A stretch of DNA of 64,000 nt, from NCBI RefSeq assembly GCF_001280005.1, contig NZ_LGDW01000073.1:27013-91012 (forward strand), read 5' to 3'. A program made the position numbers and the translations under genes. Under the pieces are notes generated by a model that saw only the letters and a program-made list of their open reading frames with translations, did not search any database and was not told where the DNA came from. Of this stretch, positions 8,661 through 16,152 are shown one piece after another; the stretch's first letter is position 1, and each line of letters opens with the position of its first letter. The stretch comes from Streptomyces sp. NRRL WC-3618 (lineage in GTDB: Bacteria > Actinomycetota > Actinomycetes > Streptomycetales > Streptomycetaceae).

Positions 8661-9452
8661 CTAACAGCTCGGTACCTTGCCCCGCCCCGTCTCCAGCGCC
8701 ACCAAGGCCTCGACCGTCCCCTTGAGCGACGTGACGGGAATCAACCGCAAGCCCTTCGGAAGCTCCGACTTCGCATCCGAGCACTCCGCACGGGGTACCA
8801 GGAAGACGGTCGCGCCGTCGCGACGCGCCGCCTGCGTCTTCAGGGCCACCCCGCCCACCGCGCCGACCGTGCCGTCCGCGTCGATCGTCCCCGTACCGGC
8901 GACGGTGCGACCGCCAGTCAGGTCGCCGCCCTTGCCGTCGCCGTCGAGTTTGTCGACGACGCCGAGGGAGAAGAGGAGCCCGGCGCTGGGGCCGCCGACA
9001 TCGGCGAGCTTCAGGCTGACCTTGATCTTGCCGGAGCCCTCGTCCAGGTAGTTCAGGGCCGCCTCGGTCGCCGCGTCCTGCGACTTCCTCATCTCGGCCG
9101 CGTTGTGCTGCTCGATCTCCTTGGTGCTGTTCCCGCTCGGGTACACCGCGTCGCGCGGCATCACGGCCTGGTCGCTGCGGAACCAGCCGTCGAGTACGTC
9201 GCCGAGGGTCACGTGGGTGTCCGGGCCCGTCGCCTCGATGGTCGTCATCCGCAGCTCGCCGCGCGTCTTACGGGTCGTCGCGCCGGTGATCGTGATGATC
9301 GGGTCGCCCTTGTTGGCGCCGAGAACGTTCGCCGTCAGACCTGGCTGCGCCACGGCGAACGGCAACGGCGCGAACGCCGCCGTGGCGAGCAGCGCCACGA
9401 CGGGCAGGGCACAGACGGCGACGGCCCGGGGGCGCGTGAGACGAGAGAGCAC
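8661..9452 (-). CDS. Secreted or membrane-anchored Lon-like (S16) protease domain protein
   Basis: A 263-residue extracytoplasmic protein with an N-terminal hydrophobic signal or anchor (about residues 10-36) and a C-terminal Lon proteolytic domain. The Ser-Lys catalytic dyad is visible: Ser156 in DVGGPSAGLLFSLG and Lys205 in VGGVALKTQAA. It resembles the YlbL/SdrC family but is shorter than YlbL (about 340) and no clear PDZ domain is seen. GTG 9452 is the start. The role is unknown; a housekeeping protease acting outside the membrane is the best guess. Confidence 0.82.
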   Translation of the reverse strand: MLSRLTRPRAVAVCALPVVALLATAAFAPLPFAVAQPGLTANVLGANKGDPIITITGATTRKTRGELRMTTIEATGPDTHVTLGDVLDGWFRSDQAVMPRDAVYPSGNSTKEIEQHNAAEMRKSQDAATEAALNYLDEGSGKIKVSLKLADVGGPSAGLLFSLGVVDKLDGDGKGGDLTGGRTVAGTGTIDADGTVGAVGGVALKTQAARRDGATVFLVPRAECSDAKSELPKGLRLIPVTSLKGTVEALVALETGRGKVPSC

Positions 9453-9520
9453 GAGGTCAATCTAACGCGGGGGCCGTTTTCGGCCGGGGGCGGCTTCCCC
9501 GCCCCTCGCCCGCAGAAGAT

Positions 9521-9560
9521 CGCCGGAGCCCGCCTGAGCCCGCCTGAGCCCGCCGGGGCT
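9521..9560. repeat. Four tandem decamers between the Lon-like and IclR genes
   Basis: Four consecutive 10-base units related to cgcctgagcc, the first and last degenerate, fill the spacer just downstream of the IclR stop codon. Function unknown; they are spaced by about one helical turn. Confidence 0.6.
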
Positions 9561-9566
9561 CGCCTC

Positions 9567-10217
9567 TCAGCGCAGCGCCTCGGACACTTCCCGCGCCGCG
9601 TCCATCACCCGCGGCCCCACCCGCTCGGGCACCGCGTCCGCGAGCATCACGACCCCGACGCTTCCCTCGACCCCCGTCACGCCGATCAGCGGAGCCGCGG
9701 CCCCGCTCGCGCCGGCCTCCAACTCCCCGTGCGTGAGGGTGTATCCGGGCTCGACGGGGGGCTGTTGCCGGGCGGAGAGGATGGCCTTGCCGGCCGCGCC
9801 GCGCTCCAGGGGGTGCCGGAAACCGGCCCGGTACGCCACGTGATAGTCGGTCCAGCTCGGCTCGACGACGGCCACGGCGAGCGCCTCCGTCCCGTCGACC
9901 AGGGTCAGGTGGGCGGTCGCGCCTATGTCCTCGGCCAGCGATCTGAGCGCCGGCAGCGCGGCCTCCCGTACGAGGGGATGCACCTGCCGGCCGAGCCGCA
10001 GCACGCCCAGCCCCACGCGGGCCCGGCCGCCCACGTCACGGCGTACGAGCGCGTGCTGTTCCAGGGTCGCCAGCAGGCGGTACACGACGGTCCGGTTCAC
10101 ACCGAGCCGGGTCGACAGCTCGGTGACGGTCAGCCCGTGGTCGGTGTCGGCGAGCAGCTTGAGGACGCGCAGTCCCCGGTCGAGCGTCTGGGAGGTCTCC
10201 GCGGTCACGACGCCCAC
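9567..10217 (-). CDS. IclR family transcriptional regulator
   Basis: A 216-residue regulator. The N-terminal winged HTH covers LDRGLRVLKLLADTDHGLTV and TELSTRLGVNRTVVYRLLATL; the C-terminal effector domain includes HLTLVDGTEALAVAVVEPSW and GAAGKAILS, the typical IclR GxAGxA segment. Slightly short for the family (about 250). GTG at 10217 starts the protein. No catabolic operon is adjacent, so the effector cannot be guessed. Confidence 0.9.
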   Translation of the reverse strand: MGVVTAETSQTLDRGLRVLKLLADTDHGLTVTELSTRLGVNRTVVYRLLATLEQHALVRRDVGGRARVGLGVLRLGRQVHPLVREAALPALRSLAEDIGATAHLTLVDGTEALAVAVVEPSWTDYHVAYRAGFRHPLERGAAGKAILSARQQPPVEPGYTLTHGELEAGASGAAAPLIGVTGVEGSVGVVMLADAVPERVGPRVMDAAREVSEALR

Positions 10218-10534
10218 TCCTTCACGTGGTGAGTCGGCGACTCCCTGACGGCTGATGCGTCACCGGTCCCGTGGGCGACGCGCGTCAGAGGCGGCCGATC
10301 GGCGGCGGCCGGGGCTCTCCCGGACACGGTCGCTGCACGACTGCGCTCCGCGGCGGCGCTGCCACGGGGCGTGTACGTGTCGGGGACAGTAGCGAAGGGA
10401 GTTCGCTCAGCGGAAGGCTACGTCCAGAATCCGGTCACTCGACGGTACGGACTGCTGCGCTTCCTCCCGAAATGCACGGCGTGTGCACGACCGCACACGC
10501 CCCTCACCGGACGCGCCGGACAGCGGTGCGACGG
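10218..10534. other. Intergenic region with helicase terminator
   Basis: No gene is seen in this 317-base stretch. Near the helicase end is a 9-bp inverted repeat, GGCGTGTGC (10478-10486) and GCACACGCC (10493-10501), with a 6-base loop, a probable terminator of the leftward helicase transcript. The rest must hold the IclR promoter, which could not be pinned down. Confidence 0.6.
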
Positions 10535-12334
10535 TCACCGCATCCGGGTGGCCCACTCCTGCACCTTGGCGATGCGCTGTCGCAGCTGTCCCGCCGTCGC
10601 CTCCGCGCTCGGCGGCCCGCCGCAGGTGCGGCGCAGCTCGGTGTGGATCACCCCGTGCGGCTTGCCGGTCTGATGGACGTACGCGGCGACCATCGTGTTG
10701 AGCTGCTTGCGCAGCTCCAGCATCTCCTTGTGGGAGACCACGGGCCGCCGCTCGGCGGGCAGTTCGAGGAGATCGGCCTCGTCGTCGGGCTTCTTGCGGC
10801 TGTGCGCGATCTGCCGGGCCTGCCGCTTCTGCAGCAGCAACTGCACCTGGTCGGGTTCGAGCAGCCCCGGAATCCCGAGGTAGTCCTGCTCCTCCTCGCT
10901 GCCCGGGTGCGCCTGCATACCGAACTCGGCGCCGTCGTACAGCACCCGGTCGAAGACCGCGTCGGACTCCAGCGCCTCGAAGGAGAACTGCTCCTGCTCC
11001 CCGGTGTCCTCGTCCTCCTCCCGGTTCGCCTCCTCCATCTCCTTCTCGGATTCGGCGTACGGGTCCTCCTCGCCCTCCTTCTTGGGCTTGTCGAGGGCGT
11101 GGTCGCGCTCGACCTCCATCTCGTTGGCGAAGGTGAGGAGGTCGGGGACGGTCGGCAGGAAGACAGAGGCCGTCTCGCCGCGCCGCCTGGAGCGCACGAA
11201 GCGTCCGACGGCCTGGGCGAAGAAGAGGGGCGTGGAAATGGTGGTGGCGTAGACGCCGACCGCCAGCCGGGGCACGTCGACGCCCTCGGACACCATGCGG
11301 ACGGCGACCATCCAGCGGGAGTCGTTGTTCGCGAACTCGTCGATGCGGTTGGAGGCGCCGGTGTCGTCGGAGAGGACGACGGTGGCCCGGGTGCCCGTGA
11401 TGTCGCGGATCAGCTTGGCGTAGGCGCGGGCGGACTCCTGGTCGGTGGCGATGACGAGCGCCCCGGCGTCCGGGATGCCCTTGCGCACCTCGGTCAGCCG
11501 TTTGTCGGCGGCGCGCAGCACGCTGGGCATCCACTCGCCGCGCGGGTCGAGGGCGGTACGCCAGGCCTGCGAGACGGCGTCCTTGGTCATGGGCTCGCCG
11601 AGCCGGGCGGCGATCTCGTCGCCCGCCTTGGTCCGCCACCGCATCTGCCCGCTGTAGGAGAGGAAGATGACGGGCCGCACGACATGGTCGGCCAGCGCGT
11701 TCCCGTACCCGTAGGTGTAGTCGGCGGAGGAGCGCCGGATGCCGTCGTTCCCCTCCTCGTACGTCACGAAGGGGATGGGATTGGTGTCGGACCGGAAGGG
11801 CGTACCGGTGAGCGCCAGGCGCCGGGTGGCGGGCTCGAACGCCTCCAGACAGGCCTCACCCCAGGACTTCGAGTCTCCCGCGTGGTGGATCTCGTCGAGG
11901 ATGACGAGGGTCTTGCGCTGTTCGCAGCGGTTGCGGTGCAGCATGGGCCGCACACCGACACCCGCGTACGTCACGGCGACGCCCTGGTACTCCTTGCTGA
12001 GCGGCCCCGCGCTGTACTCGGGGTCGAGCTTGATCCCTATCCGCGCCGCCGCCTCGGCCCACTGCTTCTTCAGATGCTCGGTGGGCGCGACCACGGTCAC
12101 CTGCTGCACGACATGGTGGTGCAGCAGCCAGGAGGCGAGCGTCAGCGCGAACGTCGTCTTGCCGGCGCCGGGAGTGGCGACGGCGAGGAAGTCACGCGGC
12201 TGCTCCTTGAGATACCTCTCCATCGCCCCCTGCTGCCAGGCCCGCAGCTTGCTGGCGGTACCCCAGGGGGCGCGGCCGGGGAAGGCGGGCGAGAGGTGGT
12301 GGTTCGTGGCGGCACTGGCGGCGGTGGTAGTCAC
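10535..12334 (-). CDS. Superfamily 2 DEAD/DEAH-type helicase
   Basis: A 599-residue helicase/ATPase. Motif I is ATPGAGKTTFAL, motif II is VILDEIHHAGD, motif III is ALTGTPFRSD, and motif VI in the second RecA domain is QAVGRFVRSRRRGE. A Glu-rich acidic insert (about KKEGEEDPYAESEKEMEE) precedes a C-terminal domain of unknown role. The frame stays open 28 codons further to 12418, but GTG 12334, preceded by GGAG and starting MTTTAASAATNHHLS, is the likelier start. Similar to the RadD/XPB-like single proteins common in actinomycetes; probably acts on DNA, substrate unknown. It is single-gene, with no restriction or defence partner. Confidence 0.88.
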   Translation of the reverse strand: MTTTAASAATNHHLSPAFPGRAPWGTASKLRAWQQGAMERYLKEQPRDFLAVATPGAGKTTFALTLASWLLHHHVVQQVTVVAPTEHLKKQWAEAAARIGIKLDPEYSAGPLSKEYQGVAVTYAGVGVRPMLHRNRCEQRKTLVILDEIHHAGDSKSWGEACLEAFEPATRRLALTGTPFRSDTNPIPFVTYEEGNDGIRRSSADYTYGYGNALADHVVRPVIFLSYSGQMRWRTKAGDEIAARLGEPMTKDAVSQAWRTALDPRGEWMPSVLRAADKRLTEVRKGIPDAGALVIATDQESARAYAKLIRDITGTRATVVLSDDTGASNRIDEFANNDSRWMVAVRMVSEGVDVPRLAVGVYATTISTPLFFAQAVGRFVRSRRRGETASVFLPTVPDLLTFANEMEVERDHALDKPKKEGEEDPYAESEKEMEEANREEDEDTGEQEQFSFEALESDAVFDRVLYDGAEFGMQAHPGSEEEQDYLGIPGLLEPDQVQLLLQKRQARQIAHSRKKPDDEADLLELPAERRPVVSHKEMLELRKQLNTMVAAYVHQTGKPHGVIHTELRRTCGGPPSAEATAGQLRQRIAKVQEWATRMR

Positions 12335-12483
12335 GGTCTCCGGGGGTGATCGGTCGGGCGGCTCTGCGGCGGCCGTAGCCACAGCGACGGCTGGGGCTAC
12401 GTATGACAACCGGGCCACCCTACCGGCGGCCCGGTCGTGTCAACGTGCGTACGACGCGGGGTGACCCGGGGATGGGACTCAGC

Positions 12484-12873
12484 TCACACCGACGGCTCGG
12501 CCAGGTCCCGCAGCACCTCGGAGATGGCCTTGACCTCGTCCACGCTGCCGGAGGCCACCGCGATCACCAGACGTTCGGCGGTATCGATGTCCGGCCGCAG
12601 CTGAACGTCGTTCAGCGCCAGAAAGACGACGCAGGAGGTCCACGCGGTGCGCTTGTTGCCGTCGACGAAGGGGCGGTTGACAGCGAGCGACTGCAAGAGG
12701 GCCGCCGCTTTATCGAACAGGTCGGAGTACGCCTCCTGCCCGAACATCGAAGCCGAGGGACGATGCACGGCCGACTCGAGCAGACCGGCGTCACGAACGA
12801 CAACTTGCTGATCGTCGACAGCGAGTCCGGCGATGTCCAGAACGTCCTCGGCCGACAGATAGATGTACGTCAC
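12484..12873 (-). CDS. Doc-like (Fic fold) toxin with altered catalytic motif
   Basis: A 129-residue death-on-curing family protein starting TYIYLSAEDVLDIA, with the Fic/Doc loop RPFVDGNKRTAW. The family motif begins with His (HPFxDGNKR), essential for phosphotransfer to EF-Tu in P1 Doc; here that residue is Arg, codon CGC at 12673-12675, one transition from CAC. GTG 12873 overlaps the antitoxin stop by GTGA, so the pair is coupled. The toxin may be inactive or have different chemistry; the rest of the fold looks intact. Confidence 0.85.
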   Translation of the reverse strand: MTYIYLSAEDVLDIAGLAVDDQQVVVRDAGLLESAVHRPSASMFGQEAYSDLFDKAAALLQSLAVNRPFVDGNKRTAWTSCVVFLALNDVQLRPDIDTAERLVIAVASGSVDEVKAISEVLRDLAEPSV

Positions 12874-13070
12874 TTGAGCCGCTCCAACAGTTCGGCCCAC
12901 TTGACGGTCTGCTCCTTGGCGGCCTTACGGACCAGCGCCTCGTGAGCCGTCCTGGAGAGGTAGTCGTCCACAGCCTTCAGCAATATGGCGTGCATACTCG
13001 TGCCCTCCTCCTCGGCGCGCAGCTTCAGAGCTTCCGTCTGGTCGTCGCGAAGACGCAGGTTCATAGCCAT
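12870..13070 (-). CDS. Ribbon-helix-helix antitoxin
   Basis: A 66-residue protein with an N-terminal RHH (Arc/MetJ/CopG) region, MNLRLRDDQTEALKLRAEEEG, followed by SMHAILLKAVDDYLSRT, and a charged C-terminal tail (KEQTVKWAELLERLK) suited to wrapping the partner toxin. Starts at ATG 13070 or 13064; both are near the operator. The first gene of the two-gene operon with the Doc-like toxin, it would repress its own promoter. Using an RHH antitoxin with Doc rather than Phd is seen in actinobacteria. Confidence 0.85.
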   Translation of the reverse strand: MAMNLRLRDDQTEALKLRAEEEGTSMHAILLKAVDDYLSRTAHEALVRKAAKEQTVKWAELLERLK

Positions 13071-13108
13071 ACCAAAACGGTACCACCCGCCGGGGTCAGA
13101 TTGGTACC
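13070..13108. promoter_or_regulatory. Probable operator of the toxin-antitoxin pair
   Basis: Two GGTACC boxes lie 24 bases apart (13079-13084 and 13103-13108), each within GTGGTACC on the coding strand, and a further TACC/GGTA dyad flanks 13070-13082. This fills the 40-base gap before the antitoxin start, where an RHH autorepressor would bind. Confidence 0.5.
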
Positions 13109-13110
13109 AC

Positions 13111-14580
13111 TCAGGGGTGAGCGGCCCGCACCCGCGTAGTAACCCAAGCCCCCACCAACGCCACCCCCGCCATAGGCAGAAACACCGCGGCGAAGGCGCC
13201 GGGATGGGAGCCGCCGCCCGACACGGCGGAGGCATGGGCGACCGTCCCCCCGCCCAACGCGGCGAACGCCGCACCCCCGCCGGCCAGCAGCACCACATTG
13301 GACAGCGCGTCGGAGATCTGCAGGGCGGCGGAGTTGGTGCCGGCCTCCTCCGGGGCGGAGAGATGAAGCAGCAGCACGCTGGTGCTGGAGATGACCAGCC
13401 CCATCCCGAAGCACCCGAACGCCCACACCACCGCGAGGGTCCACACCGGCACGGCGTCGATCAGCACGGCGGGCGCCGCGGCGATGGAGAGGGCGACCAC
13501 CACCATCCCGAACGTCATCATCCGCTCCCGGTACGGCTCCATCCGCGCCCGCGCCTGCACGGACGACCCCAGCGCCCACGTCACCCCGCCGGCCGCGAGC
13601 GAGAACCCGGCCATCGTCGGCGACAGCCCCCGCTGCGTGACGAGCATCAGCGGTACGAAGGACTCGGCGGCGATGAACGAGCCCGCGGCGACCCCGCGCA
13701 ACAGGACGACGGACGGCAGCCCGCGCGCGGCCCGATAGGTCCCCCGGGGCAGCAGCCCGCGTACGGCGGGCACGAGCAGCGCGACGCCCAGCAGCCCGGG
13801 AACGGCCGAGACCCACCGCAGATCCTGGGCGGCGTACTGAAGCAGCCCGGCCCCGAGCGAAATCCCCAGGGCGAGCCGAATACGACGCCGGCCCCCCTCC
13901 ACGTCCCGCTCCCCCTCCTTCACGGCCCCGCCGGCCAGCCGCCGGATCTGAGGCAGCGCGAGGGCGACCGGAAAGACGACGAGCACGGGTATCCCGACGA
14001 ACACCCACCGCCAGCCGAGCTGCTCGGTGACGGCACCCGCGGCGAGCGGCCCGACCACCGAGGGCACCACCCAACTGGCGGCGAACGCGGCCATGATGGC
14101 GGCCCGCAACCGCTCGGGATAGGCCCGCCCCACCACGACGTACAGGGCGACGATCACCAGCCCGCCCCCCAGCCCCTGCACGGCCCGCCCGGCGATGAAC
14201 AGCCACATGACCCCGGCGGTCCCGGACAACAGCAACCCGGCGGCGAAGGCGGCGATCCCGGTGGTCAGCGCCCCCAGCGGCCCCTTGCGGTCGGACCACT
14301 GCCCGGCGAGCACCATGCCGAAGAGGCTGGTGGTGAAGTACCCGGAGAAGGCGAACGCGTACAGCGACACCCCGTCCAGTTCCCGCGCCGCCACCGGCAT
14401 GGCCGTCCCCACGGCGGTCGCCTCGAAGGCGATCAGCAGCACGACGGACACGATCCCGACACTGAGAGCCCGATAGGAACGCCCCAGAACCCCTTCACCG
14501 GTTACGGCGGCCAGAGGGTTTTCCGGAGGGGTTTCCGCTTCGGCGGCGACGCCTGTGTCGCCCGGTTCCAGGGTGGTCAT
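13111..14580 (-). CDS. MFS transporter, probable drug efflux
   Basis: A 489-residue permease with about 14 hydrophobic segments (DHA2-like). Motif A lies in the loop after TM2: GMVLAGQWSDRKGP. A second conserved stretch is AGRAVQGLGGGLVIVALYVVVGRAYPERLRA. It resembles multidrug or antibiotic exporters; the substrate is unknown. ATG 14580 (MTTLEPGD) is preferred because the upstream continuation to 14709 is Arg/Gly-rich low-complexity sequence. No regulator is adjacent. Confidence 0.88.
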   Translation of the reverse strand: MTTLEPGDTGVAAEAETPPENPLAAVTGEGVLGRSYRALSVGIVSVVLLIAFEATAVGTAMPVAARELDGVSLYAFAFSGYFTTSLFGMVLAGQWSDRKGPLGALTTGIAAFAAGLLLSGTAGVMWLFIAGRAVQGLGGGLVIVALYVVVGRAYPERLRAAIMAAFAASWVVPSVVGPLAAGAVTEQLGWRWVFVGIPVLVVFPVALALPQIRRLAGGAVKEGERDVEGGRRRIRLALGISLGAGLLQYAAQDLRWVSAVPGLLGVALLVPAVRGLLPRGTYRAARGLPSVVLLRGVAAGSFIAAESFVPLMLVTQRGLSPTMAGFSLAAGGVTWALGSSVQARARMEPYRERMMTFGMVVVALSIAAAPAVLIDAVPVWTLAVVWAFGCFGMGLVISSTSVLLLHLSAPEEAGTNSAALQISDALSNVVLLAGGGAAFAALGGGTVAHASAVSGGGSHPGAFAAVFLPMAGVALVGAWVTTRVRAAHP

Positions 14581-14841
14581 GCAGGCCAGCGTAAGGGCCA
14601 ACCCCGACCTTGACCCCTGTCGGAGGGAGGGCCCGTCCCGGGACCTTGGTCCTACGCCCCCCGGCCGCCGCCCTCTCCCCCTCCTCCCTCCCTCTCTCCC
14701 CCAGCCCATTCATGAACGGCGTGTGGCAGTCCCGTTGCAGCGCGCCCGGTTCCCTTGTTCCCCCGCGCTCCCCGCCCCTACGGTCAAGTCACCAAGTTCG
14801 GAACGGACAAGGGACCGACAAACCCTCTCCGCTCCCAACAC

Positions 14842-14913
14842 GGCCGTGTGCCCGAGTGGTTCAGGGATTCGCCTGCAAAGCGAATTACGCGGGTTCGATT
14901 CCCGCCACGGCCT
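14842..14913 (+). tRNA. tRNA-Cys (anticodon GCA)
   Basis: A full cloverleaf of 72 nt can be drawn. Acceptor GGCCGTG (14842-14848) pairs with CACGGCC (14906-14912), discriminator T at 14913. The D-arm is CCC/GGG with GG in the loop. The anticodon stem TTCGC/GCGAA encloses loop CTGCAAA, anticodon GCA at 14875-14877. The variable loop is TTAC, and the T-arm is GCGGG/CCCGC with loop TTCGATT. The U discriminator fits Cys. The 3' CCA is not encoded (next bases are CCG). It stands alone between two protein genes. Confidence 0.95.
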
Positions 14914-14993
14914 CCGAAACGGCACTTCTGGTTGTTCCGCTCTCCAAGCCCAGCCGAAGGCAGAAGTGAAGACAAAGGCGAAGGCGAAGGCGA

Positions 14994-15848
14994 CTACGCG
15001 GACGGCCGGTCGATCGTCTTCGCCCGCCGCAACAGCCACAGTGTGAAGGCGAGGGTCGAGACGTCCGTGCTCAGAGGGCGGAGGGTGGCCCTGGGCTCGT
15101 TCCAGGTGAGGACCGTGCCCGTTCTGCCGTCCAGGACCAGGCTGTTGCTCTCCGAAAGGTGACCCAGGCGGATCAAGTCGCCCGCACCTTGCGGGAGTTC
15201 GGCCCATGGCTGCTCGTCCGCGCAGTACTCCGCGAGGGTCGGCAGCGGTATGTCGGTATCCAGGTGGAAGTGGACACCGTCCTCCGGGAGTCCCGTGCCG
15301 CTCAGGAAGCGGCGCGTCGGCTCGTGGGTGAGCGAGGTCGGGAAGTCGACGTCCTCGAAGCGCGCCACCTTGTTGTGGCCGAAATCCTGCTCGAGAAGCC
15401 GGGCGGGCAGGTCGAGGGCGAGGCCCGACTCCGCGCCGGGAACGGCGAACCTGGCCAGCGGGCGGATCAGGGCGGCCATCTTCCAGTACGGCAGCACGTC
15501 ACCGCTGGTGCCCTGCGCGAACACCGCCAGCAGGTACCGGGAGGTCTCCGTCGGCGTCGGTGGAGCGAACCGGCCGGCCACGAAAGCCAGTTGGCCTCGC
15601 GCGGCAGCCATCTCCTCCGTCACCGCCGCGAACCGCAGCAGCGCCTCCAGCGAGGAGACCGGCGGACGCCGCTCCATCGGGGCGAGGCCGGTGGGCGAGA
15701 GGTACCGCGTGGGCGTCTCTACCGTCGCGCTCGCCACCGTCCGCAGGGCCCCGGCACGCAGCGCGCCGTACCTCAACCGGCCCCTGCGGGACGGCAGTCC
15801 CACGCGTGTCAGCGATGCACTCCTGGTCGGTGTGATCGTCGTGCTCAT
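14994..15848 (-). CDS. SUKH-4-like immunity family protein
   Basis: A 284-residue protein whose C-terminal half matches the SUKH-4 pattern: FLSGTGLPEDGVHFHLDT, then IRLGHLSESNSLVLDGRTGTVLTWNE, then LSTDVSTLAFTLWLL. SUKH proteins neutralise polymorphic toxins, often nucleases or deaminases. The N-terminal 110 residues (Arg-rich, then a helical part) are less recognisable. ATG 15848 has GGGGGA five bases upstream; the frame stays open to 16019 but without that signal. No toxin gene lies nearby, so it is an orphan immunity gene or has been co-opted. The assignment is by motif impression. Confidence 0.65.
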   Translation of the reverse strand: MSTTITPTRSASLTRVGLPSRRGRLRYGALRAGALRTVASATVETPTRYLSPTGLAPMERRPPVSSLEALLRFAAVTEEMAAARGQLAFVAGRFAPPTPTETSRYLLAVFAQGTSGDVLPYWKMAALIRPLARFAVPGAESGLALDLPARLLEQDFGHNKVARFEDVDFPTSLTHEPTRRFLSGTGLPEDGVHFHLDTDIPLPTLAEYCADEQPWAELPQGAGDLIRLGHLSESNSLVLDGRTGTVLTWNEPRATLRPLSTDVSTLAFTLWLLRRAKTIDRPSA

Positions 15849-15999
15849 GATGTCCCCCGCGCATGGTTGTTCACGGTCCCCCGGACGCGACGTCGAAGAC
15901 GTCCACTGCCCGGCAGGCCCTCCCACTGCCCAGAACACTACGCGGCACCACTGACAACGGCCTCTGACCTGGGGCGAAACCCAAGATGCCCGACCGCAC

Positions 16000-16152
16000 T
16001 CAGCCGAAGTACACGCCACCCACGACGACCACGACCGCCGCCACGACGAACAGCAGCACCCACGCCAGAATCTTGCCGGGCGTCGGCCCGGGCTCGTAGC
16101 GCGGCTCCTCCACAGCGGGAGCCAGATTCCCTTCCGGGCTCGGGTTCGTCAT
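16000..16152 (-). CDS. 50-residue single-span membrane peptide of the molybdoenzyme-like operon
   Basis: Begins at ATG 16152, overlapping the stop of the Mo-subunit gene by ATGA, so it is translationally coupled. A short polar Pro/Glu-rich N-terminus (about 26 residues) is followed by one strongly hydrophobic helix (ILAWVLLFVVAAVVVVVGG) ending VYFG. The coupling and tail-anchor design suggest it tethers or stabilises the complex at the membrane. No family is recognised, and short Streptomyces membrane ORFs are easily missed by gene callers. Confidence 0.65.
   Translation of the reverse strand: MTNPSPEGNLAPAVEEPRYEPGPTPGKILAWVLLFVVAAVVVVVGGVYFG

Noticed and set aside
14842..14913. Integration site of a mobile element at the tRNA
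   Set aside because: No integrase gene, no copy of the tRNA 3' end and no change of codon style were seen on either side.
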